Shown in pieces: positions 40,416 to 49,755 of a stretch of 64,000 bases of DNA. Origin of the DNA: Bordetella genomosp. 5 (GTDB taxonomy: Bacteria > Pseudomonadota > Gammaproteobacteria > Burkholderiales > Burkholderiaceae_B); NCBI RefSeq assembly GCF_002261475.1, contig NZ_NEVN01000002.1, positions 1 to 64,000 of the forward strand, written 5' to 3'. A program made the position numbers and the translations under genes. Position 1 is the first letter of the stretch, and the number at the start of each line of letters is the position of its first letter. A model generated the notes under the pieces. The model was given only the letters and a program-made list of their open reading frames with translations, had not been told where the DNA came from and ran no database searches.

Positions 40416-43301
40416 TCAGGGCTCGCAGTAGTCGGGCAAGGTCTTGGGCCACAGGCGCGCGCCGGTTTCGCCGTACAGCACGCGCATGCCGCACTCCATG
40501 CCCACGCGCGCGAGCACCTTGCCCTGCGTGTCGATCAGCATCGAGTCCGAATCGGTCGAGACCACGGCGCGCTGGCCCACGAACGGCGAGGCCGCGAGAT
40601 AGGCCGGCGCGATGGCGAACGCCCCACGCGCGTCGAGATAGCCCAGCCGGTCGCCCGCGTTGGCGAGCGCCAGCCCGTCGTGACGCGCGCCCAGATAGCG
40701 GTAGGCGGCCGGCGGCACCGGCGTGCCGGCCGTGAGCGGCACGACGCGGGCCTTGCCCTGATCGCCCTGCACCACCGCCACGCCTTCGGAGGGCGCCTCG
40801 CCATAACCCGGAACCGTGTGCAGGATGTTGCCATTCAGATCGGCATAGCGCGTGACCGTCGTGTCTTCGATGGCCTGCGACACAAGCCATTGGCCGTCGG
40901 GCGAGAGGCTCCAGTCGCCTTCGGGAAGCGCGGTGACGGTCTTGCCGCTCGCGTCGATCAACACCGGGTCGTTCGAGTAGGCGGCGGGCATGACGGCGCG
41001 CGCGGGTTGGCCGCGGAAGGGCGTGCCCGCCATGCCGTGCGTGCGGATCTGCCATTGGCCCTGGGCATCGATATAGCCGGACAGCGGCTCGCGGCTGATC
41101 TGCGTCCAGCGGCCCACCTTCAGGTGGTAGGCATTGTCCATCGGCGCGGCTTCGCTGCCGTCCATGGCCACCCGCCAGCGCTTGTCGCCCGCCACCGCGG
41201 TCAGGCCGTCCTCGTCCGGGCCATAGACGTCCAGCCCGGGCTGCCAATCGATGAGCACCTTGCCGTCCGCATTGACGAGCCTGCGGTCGGGCGAGGGCGC
41301 ATCGTCGGACCCCGCGAGCGTATCCACGGCCTGTTGCACCCGCCACACGGCAGCGGTCAGGCGGCGCACCTCACCATGCTCGGGCGCGATGCGCCAGCGG
41401 CCTTGGCTGTCGATCACGCCGCTGCGTCCGGCGCCCAGCGTGGCGACGGCCAGACCGTTCTCGAACGGCTCGATCGCCGTGAACTGCGGCGGCAGCACCA
41501 CGGTGCCGCGTTCGATGTCGTAAAGACCCCAGGGCTCGCCTTCGGCCGCGCCGAGCACGTAGCGTGCGAGGCCGTTGCCGATGGGCTCGAACGTGAAGTG
41601 CGCCGGCAGGGCGCGCGGCTTGCCGGCGCGGTCGATCAGTTGCACCTTGTCGTCCTGATAGACGAAGGCATAGCCGTACTGGAACGCGCTGATGTGTTTC
41701 TGCGGCGGCAGCCCGAGCGGCTCGCCGCGGGCGTCCAGCAGCACCATGCCGTCGGCCGTCTGGGCGGCAAAGCGCAGCGACTCGGCGGCGACGGGCGGCT
41801 CGCCCTCGGGACGTTCGTCATCGCCGGGATCGAGCGCGATCAGATCGGTCCAGGTGTCCTTGCCGATCAGCGTGCCGTCGGCGAGCAGCAGCGTCGGCAG
41901 GTCGCCGCATTGGCAGTGCGTGTCGCGGCTGATGCCCATGGGGGCATTGGCATCGTTCCAACCCAGACGACGGATCGGGATGCTCTCGAGCGCCGTGCGC
42001 TGTTCGTCGGTGAAGCGCGACTTGCCGTCGGCATCCAGGATGTCGAGCAGGCGGCCGTTGTCGCCCAGCAGCCAGAGGCGGCCCTGATGCACCCGGATCT
42101 CGCGCAGCTGGGTGAGCGCCGCGGGGGCGTCGTCACCAAAGACCCAGGTGCCATTCGGCGTGAGCACGCCATAGCGGTCCTGTGCCGTGTCGTGCACCAG
42201 CACATAGCCGTCGGTTTCGTCGCTGGGCTGCAGCGTGTCGGCCGAGCCGAGCGCGAGCGGCTGCGGCTGGCCCGGCACGAATGCCGTCAGGGTCCGGTCC
42301 TGCAGGTAGAACAGCGCGCGGCCGTGCATCCGGGCGTCGCCGGCCTGGCGGGAATCGAGCGTCAGCCGCTCGGCGCCGGTGTCGTCGAGCACCACATAGC
42401 CCTTGCGCGCCACCTTGGCCAGCCAGAATTCGTCTCCCAGCCGGTCGATCCGCTCGTAGCCGCGGCCTTCGCCGTGGACCTTGCCGGTCGGGTCGATCAG
42501 CACGACCTCTTCGTCGCCCACGCCGAGCGCCACCTTCGAGCCCTGGATGAGCGAGATGTCGTGGTAGGCGGGCTCGAGGACCCAGTTCAGGTCGGTGTCG
42601 AGCAGGCCGTAAAGGCCCAGTTCGTTGCTGCCGATATATCGATCGTCGGACAGGGCCTTGTGCAGCTGCAGGCTCGCGTCCGCATGGCGGCTCATGCCGT
42701 CGTCCCGATGCAGGGTTTCGTGAAAAATCATCCATGCCAGCGCGGGCGTGCCCTCGCCGATCTTCAGCTCCTTGATGTCGGCGCCGAACGGCTCGCCCAC
42801 GGGCTTGCCCTGGCGATCGACGAGGTGCCGGTCATTGCCCGAGGTGACGAGCGCAAGACCGATGGAGACGTAGTCTTCGACCGCATCGTAGCGGGCCGGC
42901 ACGACCACGCGGCCCCGCGCGTCGATGAAGCCCCATTTGCCGCGTTGCTTGACGGCGGCGCGGCCATTGTGGAAGTCGCGCACCTCGTCGAATCGCGGTG
43001 TCACCGCGAGCTGGCCGTTCTGGTCGACGAAGCCCCAGGCGTGGCGGCGCAGACTGTGATCGGCCGGCACGCGCTCGATCTCGGCATGGGCCGAGGGGAG
43101 CAGGATGGCGGCACGTTGTTCGGAGAGCGCGCGCATGCAGCCGTTGACCTTGCCGTGCGGCATCTTGCTGTCGATGTCGAACTCGGCTTCGGCGGCGCAT
43201 GACACATGCTCGGGATACTGGGCGTGCGCGGGCGCGGCCAGGCCCAGCAACGCCAGGGCGAACAGGGTGGGGCGCAGGGAAACAGGGAGCGTGTTGAGCA
43301 T
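40416..43301 (-). CDS. WG-repeat exported protein 1 (961 residues)
   Basis: A 961-residue protein with a signal peptide (LFALALLGLAAPAHAQ) followed by many WG repeats, the ~30-residue beta modules of the form W-G-F/Y-I/V-D-x-x-G-x-x-V-I-P-P-x-F-D. Examples are HAWGFVDQNGQLAVTPRFDEVRDF, KWGFIDARGRVVVPARYDAVEDY and GRWRIAPEHGEVRRL. The repeats should form a long solenoid or propeller in the periplasm or on the surface; the role is unknown. Its ATG overlaps the stop of the upstream WG gene (TGATG), so the pair is translated together. Confidence 0.85.
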   Translation of the reverse strand: MLNTLPVSLRPTLFALALLGLAAPAHAQYPEHVSCAAEAEFDIDSKMPHGKVNGCMRALSEQRAAILLPSAHAEIERVPADHSLRRHAWGFVDQNGQLAVTPRFDEVRDFHNGRAAVKQRGKWGFIDARGRVVVPARYDAVEDYVSIGLALVTSGNDRHLVDRQGKPVGEPFGADIKELKIGEGTPALAWMIFHETLHRDDGMSRHADASLQLHKALSDDRYIGSNELGLYGLLDTDLNWVLEPAYHDISLIQGSKVALGVGDEEVVLIDPTGKVHGEGRGYERIDRLGDEFWLAKVARKGYVVLDDTGAERLTLDSRQAGDARMHGRALFYLQDRTLTAFVPGQPQPLALGSADTLQPSDETDGYVLVHDTAQDRYGVLTPNGTWVFGDDAPAALTQLREIRVHQGRLWLLGDNGRLLDILDADGKSRFTDEQRTALESIPIRRLGWNDANAPMGISRDTHCQCGDLPTLLLADGTLIGKDTWTDLIALDPGDDERPEGEPPVAAESLRFAAQTADGMVLLDARGEPLGLPPQKHISAFQYGYAFVYQDDKVQLIDRAGKPRALPAHFTFEPIGNGLARYVLGAAEGEPWGLYDIERGTVVLPPQFTAIEPFENGLAVATLGAGRSGVIDSQGRWRIAPEHGEVRRLTAAVWRVQQAVDTLAGSDDAPSPDRRLVNADGKVLIDWQPGLDVYGPDEDGLTAVAGDKRWRVAMDGSEAAPMDNAYHLKVGRWTQISREPLSGYIDAQGQWQIRTHGMAGTPFRGQPARAVMPAAYSNDPVLIDASGKTVTALPEGDWSLSPDGQWLVSQAIEDTTVTRYADLNGNILHTVPGYGEAPSEGVAVVQGDQGKARVVPLTAGTPVPPAAYRYLGARHDGLALANAGDRLGYLDARGAFAIAPAYLAASPFVGQRAVVSTDSDSMLIDTQGKVLARVGMECGMRVLYGETGARLWPKTLPDYCEP

Positions 43302-46300
43302 CACGGATTCTTCGCGGCGTTGGAGGAAACGGGCTCGGCACGCGCCAGCCCCTCGGCGTCCTTGCAGGTGAGCGGCGTGGCCGGCCAGGTGATGCGGCCA
43401 TCGGCGTCCTGCAGGACCGGCGCGCCGCACAGGGCGCGCAATTGGAACTGCGGTTTGCCCGCGGTGTCGATGTACTGGATCGCACCCGCGAGGCGTACGC
43501 GTGCGCGGCCCTCGCTGAAGGCATGCGCCTCGAGGTAGCGCGGCGGGATCGCAAAGTGACCGTCCGGCGCGATGTAGCCGATCCAGGCGCCGGTGCGCGC
43601 TTCGCGGGTCGCGACGGCGCGGCCCTGCTTCATGGGGCCGATCAGACTGAAATGCGGACCCACCACGCGTCGGCCCGACGCATCGATGAGACCCCAGTTG
43701 CCGTTATCCCCGCGGTACGGCACCACGCCCTCGCTCGCTGAACTCTCGTGCAGCGTATACGTGCCGCGCACGCGCGTAATTTCTCGGCCCTGCAGGTCCG
43801 TGATGCGCGTCTCGCCCCGCTGCTCGTCGCGGAACGAGATCCGCTGCATCGAGGCGAGCGGCGTGCCGTCGCCCAGCTGCGCCAGTACCTTGCGCCCCTG
43901 TTGGTCCATGACCGAGTACCGGCCCGCGTGATACACGCGCGCCAGGCCCTCGGGCTGCACGAAGAAGGGATTGAAATCGCCGAGCTCCGGCGGGACGCGC
44001 CAGTTGCCGCGCGCATCCAGCACGCCGGTGCCGCCGTCGAAGCGCAGGTGCAGCCAATCGCCGAGCACGTCCTGGTGGGTGGGGTCGCTGCGCGCGATCG
44101 TGATGCTGGTGCCGATCGGGGCGATCAGGACCGCGCTGGCGTCGTCGCGCCGGCCCAGGTAGCGGCCCGGGCCGAGCTTGCGCGGCTCTCGCTCGAAGCT
44201 GTCGGTGCCGCGACCGGTGCGCAGATCGACCAGCCGATAGCGGTCATCCTCCCCTCGCACCCGCATGACGCCGTCCTTCTCGTAGTTGAAGGCGTAGGCG
44301 TTTTCCTGCGTGGCGGGGATCACCCATTTGCCTTGCAGGTCGATCACGCCCCATCGATCGCCTTGACGTGCGATGGCCCAGTCGTCGGAGAACTCCTGGA
44401 TCTCCTGGTAGCGCTCGTTGTTGACCGGGGCGTTGCGGGCGATGCTCCACAGGCCCCACGGACCGTTGCGACGCTCCTCGAGCCGATAGCGCAGCACCGT
44501 GCCGCGCATCCGGTTGCCCTGGGCCGCGACCGCTGCCGGCAGGGGCACGGGCTTGCCGTGCAGGTCGATCAGTTCTGGCTCGCCCTCGTAGCGTTGCGAC
44601 CAGGCCCAGGTGTACGGCCCCGCGTAGGCTTCCAGCCGCGCGTAGCGCGGCGGCACCAGCCATTCGCCTTCGGCGTCCACCGTGCCGATCCTGCCTTCGC
44701 GATCGAGTACGCGCGCGGGCGCCTGGTCTTCGTTGCCCTGGATGTCCTGCCATTCGGGCCGCGACACGATTTTGCCGCTCAGCGTAAGCAGGGCGGGCGC
44801 GGCGTCGCTATCGCGTCCGCTCAGATGCGCCAGTGGCAGGCGCTGGCCGTGGTTGTCGCCTTCCGGGTCGCCGGGGCTGCCATCGGCCCACACGCGATAG
44901 CCCGCGAGCGCCTGCACCACCTCGGGGCCCAGCAGGGCTTCGCCGCGCGCGGTGTAGATCTGGCGCAGGCTCGGTTCGTCGCCGAAGTCCAGCGTGGCGG
45001 TCGGATCTTCCGCGACGCCGCCGGCCTCGAGGGCCACGTCGGCGGCGTCGGCCGCTGCGGCATCGACAGCGGCTTCGGCCGCCGCGGCACCGGCCGCCGC
45101 AGCATCGACCGCCGCAGCATCGGCTGCCGCAGCATCGGCTGCCGCGGCCCTGGCCATGTCGTTCGGGCCGGCGCGGTCCACGGCCGGGGGCGCGGGCGTC
45201 GCGATATCGGCGGTCACCGTGTCGGCGGCGTCGGCTTCCTCGGGCGCGGCATCGGCATTCGTATCGGGCGCCGGCGGCGCCGGCACCGACGGCGGCGCGG
45301 GCACCATCGGCGGTGCAGGCACCATCGGCGGCGGCGGCACCATCGGCGGCGGCGGCACCATCGGCGGCGCGACGTCGGCATCTCTGGCCGCGCGTGCGGG
45401 ATCGTGATGCACCCAGGCCATGCCGCGGCGGTATTCCACGCTGAGCCCCGGCGCATCGAGCTCGATGGGCGCGCCCCGAGGCGGAATCAGCAGGGCGCGG
45501 GCCTCGCCGCGAATCAGGTGCCAGCCATCGGTCGGGCGCGACGATTCGGGATAACGGCCCGGGTCGCGCAGCACCACCTCGAGGGAGGCATCGCGCACTT
45601 CGAAGCCGCGGCGGCCGGGCAGGGTGAAAAGCCACAGGCCGGGACCGGCGGCGCGCACGCCCTCGAAGCGCGTCGCCTCGATCTCTTTACCGGCCGCGTC
45701 CACGAGCTGCCACGTCTGATCGCGCAACACGGCGTACGCGCGCCCGATACGCACCGGCGCGTCCTGCGCACGCAGCACCTCCGGTGCGACGGCCCACTTG
45801 CCCTGTGCGTCGAGCATGCCCCAATTGCCGCCGTAGCGCGAGTCGCGCCGTTGTGCGGGTATTTGTCCGTCCTGCGGTTCGCCCAGGGCCATGATGCCTT
45901 CGGGCAGCGGGCGCGAGCGGCCCGTGCGCATGTCGAGCAGCAGGGCGGTGTCGGGGCCCTCCATCTCGGCCAGACGCTGGCCGGGCTGGAATCCGCGCGT
46001 GCGCGTGCCCAGCGGGAAGGTCTTGAGCACTTTGCCCTGACGGTCGATCAGGACGTCGTGTTCGTCCTGCACCGCGAGGGCGGTGCCTTCGGTATTGAAG
46101 CCGGTCGCATAAGTGAATCGGGGCTCGACGGCCCAGGCGCCCTGGCGATCGATGTAGCCCCACACGCCCTCGAGCGCTGCAGGCGCGAGCCCATTCTGGA
46201 AGGGTTCGACATCGTCATAGCGCGGCGCGATTACGACCCGGCCCGAGGCATTCACGAAGCCCCAGCGCCCGCGCTCGGCGTCGATGCTCTCGAGCTGGAT

Positions 46301-46606
46301 CGCGGCCAGGCCTTCCTGGAAATCGCGCGCGCATTCACTGCCCTGATGCCCGGCCACGCAGCCATCGGCCCAGGTCCAGGTGCGCGGTTCTTCTTCGGCG
46401 TTCGCGGACCGGGCCGCGTCAGCCTCGGGGCTGGCATCCACGGCGACCGGCGGGCCCGGCGGGTCGGCGGCGGGCGGGCTCGGCTGTGCGGCGGCGGCCT
46501 GCCAGAAGGCGCTCGCCACCACGAGCGTGGCCCAGGCGAGCGGATAGGCCGGAGCGCCAGCGGAAATCCGGCGGGTGCGCCGATGCGTTCGTTCTGCCGT
46601 TCTCAT
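43301..46606 (-). CDS. WG-repeat exported protein 2 (1101 residues) with Pro- and Ala-rich linkers
   Basis: A 1101-residue WG-repeat protein. The N-terminal hydrophobic stretch (LAWATLVVASAFWQAAAAQ) is a signal peptide. WG units include GRWGFVNASGRVVIAPRYDDVEPF, GVWGYIDRQGAWAVEPRFTYATG and GNWGLIDASGRRVVGPHFSLIG. Between repeat blocks (about residues 412-530) lies a PPMVPPP-type proline spacer followed by Ala/Asp low complexity, both encoded by DNA tandem repeats. The ATG at 46604-46606 follows GGGGGGA. The spacer suggests two repeat arms joined by a stiff rod. Function unknown; partner of the next gene. Confidence 0.83.
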   Translation of the reverse strand: MRTAERTHRRTRRISAGAPAYPLAWATLVVASAFWQAAAAQPSPPAADPPGPPVAVDASPEADAARSANAEEEPRTWTWADGCVAGHQGSECARDFQEGLAAIQLESIDAERGRWGFVNASGRVVIAPRYDDVEPFQNGLAPAALEGVWGYIDRQGAWAVEPRFTYATGFNTEGTALAVQDEHDVLIDRQGKVLKTFPLGTRTRGFQPGQRLAEMEGPDTALLLDMRTGRSRPLPEGIMALGEPQDGQIPAQRRDSRYGGNWGMLDAQGKWAVAPEVLRAQDAPVRIGRAYAVLRDQTWQLVDAAGKEIEATRFEGVRAAGPGLWLFTLPGRRGFEVRDASLEVVLRDPGRYPESSRPTDGWHLIRGEARALLIPPRGAPIELDAPGLSVEYRRGMAWVHHDPARAARDADVAPPMVPPPPMVPPPPMVPAPPMVPAPPSVPAPPAPDTNADAAPEEADAADTVTADIATPAPPAVDRAGPNDMARAAAADAAAADAAAVDAAAAGAAAAEAAVDAAAADAADVALEAGGVAEDPTATLDFGDEPSLRQIYTARGEALLGPEVVQALAGYRVWADGSPGDPEGDNHGQRLPLAHLSGRDSDAAPALLTLSGKIVSRPEWQDIQGNEDQAPARVLDREGRIGTVDAEGEWLVPPRYARLEAYAGPYTWAWSQRYEGEPELIDLHGKPVPLPAAVAAQGNRMRGTVLRYRLEERRNGPWGLWSIARNAPVNNERYQEIQEFSDDWAIARQGDRWGVIDLQGKWVIPATQENAYAFNYEKDGVMRVRGEDDRYRLVDLRTGRGTDSFEREPRKLGPGRYLGRRDDASAVLIAPIGTSITIARSDPTHQDVLGDWLHLRFDGGTGVLDARGNWRVPPELGDFNPFFVQPEGLARVYHAGRYSVMDQQGRKVLAQLGDGTPLASMQRISFRDEQRGETRITDLQGREITRVRGTYTLHESSASEGVVPYRGDNGNWGLIDASGRRVVGPHFSLIGPMKQGRAVATREARTGAWIGYIAPDGHFAIPPRYLEAHAFSEGRARVRLAGAIQYIDTAGKPQFQLRALCGAPVLQDADGRITWPATPLTCKDAEGLARAEPVSSNAAKNP
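45282..45371. repeat. 18-bp tandem repeat (5 units) encoding PPMVPP spacer
   Basis: Five contiguous 18-base units like GGCACCATCGGCGGCGGC, in frame on the minus strand. A 15-bp GCCGCAGCATCGGCT-type repeat encoding Ala/Asp runs lies near 45090-45150. Confidence 0.8.
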
Positions 46607-46856
46607 GCAGTCCCCCCGGACGCTGGCGCGTCCGGCCTCCAACATTTGATTGTGCGCGGCGCGCGCTGGACGGGCGCACACGCATGACGGACGCTCGCCG
46701 ATGCGGGGCACGACACGCATCAGCGTGGCCGGCGGCCGCAGGACGGGCAATGACGTGCGCGGGAAGTGTACCGATTCAGCGCGCGTCGGCGACGCGCAGG
46801 CGTGACCAAACTTGTCTGAACCGTGACGAGGTTTTGCGGCGAGAGACCGGGCGGCC

Positions 46857-49271
46857 TCAGGCCAGTGCGCGCAGGCGGCTCAGCGCCTCGAACAGCTGTT
46901 CGCTGCGATAGGGCTTGGGCAGGTAATCGAAGCGGCGGTCGCCGTCGAAGCGCTGCTGCAGCGAGGGCAGCGGCGCGCCGCTCACCATCAGCAGCGGCAG
47001 GGCCGGGTGACGGTCGCGCAGTTCGCAGGCGAGATCGGCGCCGCTCATGTCGGGCAGGCCCAGATCGATGAGCGCGGCGCTGAAGCCGAGCGCCGCGCCG
47101 TCGGTCATGACGCGCAGGGCTTCACCCCCGCTCGCCGCCAGCGTGGCGTCGTAGCCTTCGCCGTCCAGCATTTCGGCGGTGAGCTCGCGCAGCAGTTCGT
47201 CGTCTTCGACCACCAGCACGCGCGGTCGGTCCGAGCCGGCCGTGGCGCCGTCGGGCGCCGTGGGCGCGGCATGGCGTTCATCGTCGGTGTCGTTGAGCCC
47301 ACGCGCGGGCGCCTCGCCCGGCGCCTCGTCGAGCCGGGCGCGCACCTGGCGCGCGAGATCCGGCAGGGCGTAGGGCTTGGCCAGCAGCGATACGTCGGGC
47401 GCGAGGCGGCCCTGGCGCAGCAGCGACTCGGCGGCGTAGGCCGAGGTGTAGAGCACCGGCAGCCACGGGCGGCGTGTGCGGGTGGCTTCGGCCAGCTGGC
47501 GCCCGTTCATGCCGGGCAGTCCCACGTCGGTGAACAGCAGGTCGATGCGCACCGGTGTGTCGATCAGGGCCAGCGCGGCGTCGGCGTGCGCGGCGGCCAG
47601 CGTGTGATAGCCCAGCTCGCGCAGCACATGCAGCGCATGCTCGCGTACGCCGTCGTTGTCTTCGACCACCAGCACCGTCTCGCCTTCGCGTGCACGCGGC
47701 AGCGGCGCCTCGTCCTGGCAGCCCGGCGTCGTCTGGGCGGGCAGGGCGGCGGAGGCACGCGGCAGGAAGATATCGATGGCCGTGCCCTGCTGCGGGGTCG
47801 AGTCGATGCGGACGTGGCCGCCGGACTGCGCCACGAAGCCATACACCTGGCTCAGGCCCAGGCCCGTGCCATGGCCGGCCGCCTTGGTCGTGAAGAAGGG
47901 CTCGAACACCTTGGCCATCGTGGCCTCATCCATGCCCACGCCCGTGTCGGACACGCGCAGCAGCAGGTATTCGCCCGGCGTCACGCCTTCCTGGCGCGCG
48001 CAGTATTCGGCGTCGAGCGAGGTATTGACGGTGCGCAGGCGCAGCGTGCCGCCGTTGGGCATCGCGTCGCGCGCATTCACCGCCAGATTGATGATCGCGT
48101 TTTCGAGCTGATTGGGATCGGCCTCCACCGGCCAGGCGTCGTCGGCCAGCGAGAAATCGAGCGAGACGTGCTCGCCCAGCGTACGCGCCAGCAGATCCGA
48201 CAGACCGCGCGCCAGCGCGTTGAGATCGAGGCGGCGCGGCGCGAGCGGCTGGCGTCGCGAGAAGGCGAGCAGGCTGCCGGTGAGCTCGGCGGCACGGCGT
48301 GCGCCGCGCGCGGCGTTGGCCAGCGCATCGATCTGGGCCTGCGCCAACGGCACCTGCGAACGCTGCACGCGTTCGAGGTTGCCGAGGATGATGGTCAGCA
48401 GATTGTTGAAGTCGTGGGCGACTCCGCCGGTGAGCTGCCCCAGCGATTCCATCTTTTGCACCTGCCGCAGCCGCGACTCGAGTTCGCGGCGGTCGTCCAT
48501 GTCGCGGCCGGCCGCATAGAAATTGCCGTCTTCGGTCGGGACGAAGGTCCAGGCATACCAGCGCGGGCGGCCGTCGATGGTCAGGCGCAGATCGACATCG
48601 CGCACGACCTCGCCGCGCGCGCAGCGGGTCATGGCTTCGCGCGCCGCGCTGCGATCGGCGTCGCCGATCAGATCGAGCAGCACGTGGCCGCGCAGGTCGG
48701 GAATGGCCAGCGTGTGCTGGCTGGCCGGGTTGGCGCTGGCAATGACGCCCGAGGGGTCGCAGATCAGGAACAGATCCTGGCTCAGGCGCCAGACCACGTC
48801 GCGTTCGCGCGTGCGCGCCTGCACGGTGGCCTCGAGCGTGGCATTGATGGCCTGCAGACTCGCCTCGGCCGCGCGGCGCGCCTGGCGCTCGCGCGATTCG
48901 GCCAGGGCGCGCTCCACGGCGGCGGGCAGCCGCGTCAGGCGCTGCTTCACGACGTAGTCGGTGGCGCCGCGCTTGAGCGATTCGATAGCCACTTCTTCGC
49001 CGAGCGTGCCCGACACGAAGATGAATGGCACATTCGGCGCGATCGCGTGCGCCATGTCGAGCGCGCTCAGGCCATCGAAGGCCGGCAGCACGTAGTCGGC
49101 CAGGATCAGATCGTAGTCGCGTTCTTCCAGCAAACGCGTGAACTCGGCACGGGTCCAGACGCGATCCACCGTGGCGTCCAGGCCGCCACGGCGCAGGTAT
49201 TCCTGGACCAGTTCGGCGTCGAGGTCGCTGTCTTCGAGCAACAGGATGGATAGGGGCGTCGGCGCTCTCAT
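46857..49271 (-). CDS. Hybrid histidine kinase (REC-PAS-HisKA-HATPase-REC-REC)
   Basis: An 804-residue cytosolic kinase. The N-terminal receiver has acceptor D59 (DLILADYVLPAFDG). A PAS domain spans about 160-260. The H-box is GGVAHDFNNLL with H286, followed by the ATPase boxes (NLAVNARDAM, DTGVGMD, GTGLGLSQVYG). Two receiver domains close the protein (LLFTDVGLPGMNG and ALIDLGLPDMSG). The starting receiver probably accepts phosphate from another kinase. The gene begins 4 bases after the response regulator, in the phytochrome operon. Confidence 0.9.
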   Translation of the reverse strand: MRAPTPLSILLLEDSDLDAELVQEYLRRGGLDATVDRVWTRAEFTRLLEERDYDLILADYVLPAFDGLSALDMAHAIAPNVPFIFVSGTLGEEVAIESLKRGATDYVVKQRLTRLPAAVERALAESRERQARRAAEASLQAINATLEATVQARTRERDVVWRLSQDLFLICDPSGVIASANPASQHTLAIPDLRGHVLLDLIGDADRSAAREAMTRCARGEVVRDVDLRLTIDGRPRWYAWTFVPTEDGNFYAAGRDMDDRRELESRLRQVQKMESLGQLTGGVAHDFNNLLTIILGNLERVQRSQVPLAQAQIDALANAARGARRAAELTGSLLAFSRRQPLAPRRLDLNALARGLSDLLARTLGEHVSLDFSLADDAWPVEADPNQLENAIINLAVNARDAMPNGGTLRLRTVNTSLDAEYCARQEGVTPGEYLLLRVSDTGVGMDEATMAKVFEPFFTTKAAGHGTGLGLSQVYGFVAQSGGHVRIDSTPQQGTAIDIFLPRASAALPAQTTPGCQDEAPLPRAREGETVLVVEDNDGVREHALHVLRELGYHTLAAAHADAALALIDTPVRIDLLFTDVGLPGMNGRQLAEATRTRRPWLPVLYTSAYAAESLLRQGRLAPDVSLLAKPYALPDLARQVRARLDEAPGEAPARGLNDTDDERHAAPTAPDGATAGSDRPRVLVVEDDELLRELTAEMLDGEGYDATLAASGGEALRVMTDGAALGFSAALIDLGLPDMSGADLACELRDRHPALPLLMVSGAPLPSLQQRFDGDRRFDYLPKPYRSEQLFEALSRLRALA

Positions 49272-49275
49272 GCGT

Positions 49276-49755
49276 TCAGGCAGGCGTAACCTTCATGGGT
49301 TGCTGGGGATGGGGGGCACGACCGGGATGGGGCTCGTTGAGCACCGCCCAGAACATGCCGAGTTCGCGGATCGCGCGAAAGAAATCCTGAAAATCCACCG
49401 GTTTGACCACGAAGGCGTTCACGCCCAGGTCGTAGCTTTTGACGAGGTCGGATTCCTCGCGCGAAGCCGTGAGCATCACCACCGGGATGTGACGCGTGTC
49501 GGGATTCTGCTTGATGCGCTCGAGCACCTCGAGTCCATCGATCTTGGGCAATTTCAGGTCGAGCAACACCACGGCCGGGTCGCCGTCGTTGCGGCCCTTG
49601 TGCGCACCCTCGGCCATCAGCCAATCAAGGGCTTCGACGCCGTCGCGCGCCGTGACCACCTCGTTGGCAAGGAGACTGCGCTCCAGCGCCACCAGGGTGA
49701 GCTCGAGGTCCTTCGGATTGTCCTCGACCAGCAAAATCTTCTTCAATGCGCTCAT
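49276..49755 (-). CDS. Single-domain response regulator (Rcp1-like)
   Basis: A 159-residue receiver with no output domain. The acidic pocket is LLVEDN, the acceptor Asp is in AVVLLDLKLPKIDG, and the Thr and Lys switch residues are in MLTASREESD and FVVKPVDF. The extra insert GAHKGRNDGDPA is typical of regulators paired with bacteriophytochromes. Its start overlaps the phytochrome stop (ATGA), so it is the likely phosphate acceptor of the photoreceptor kinase. Confidence 0.92.
   Translation of the reverse strand: MSALKKILLVEDNPKDLELTLVALERSLLANEVVTARDGVEALDWLMAEGAHKGRNDGDPAVVLLDLKLPKIDGLEVLERIKQNPDTRHIPVVMLTASREESDLVKSYDLGVNAFVVKPVDFQDFFRAIRELGMFWAVLNEPHPGRAPHPQQPMKVTPA

Noticed and set aside
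45282-45371. CRISPR-like regular repeats
   Set aside because: Units are contiguous 18-mers in frame with the WG gene and encode PPMVPP; there are no spacers and no cas genes.
40404-46687. Open frames of 932 and 979 codons antisense to the WG-repeat genes
   Set aside because: They mirror the repeat genes and show Arg/Ala/Gly/His bias. The minus-strand frames have signal peptides and WG motifs, so they are the real genes.
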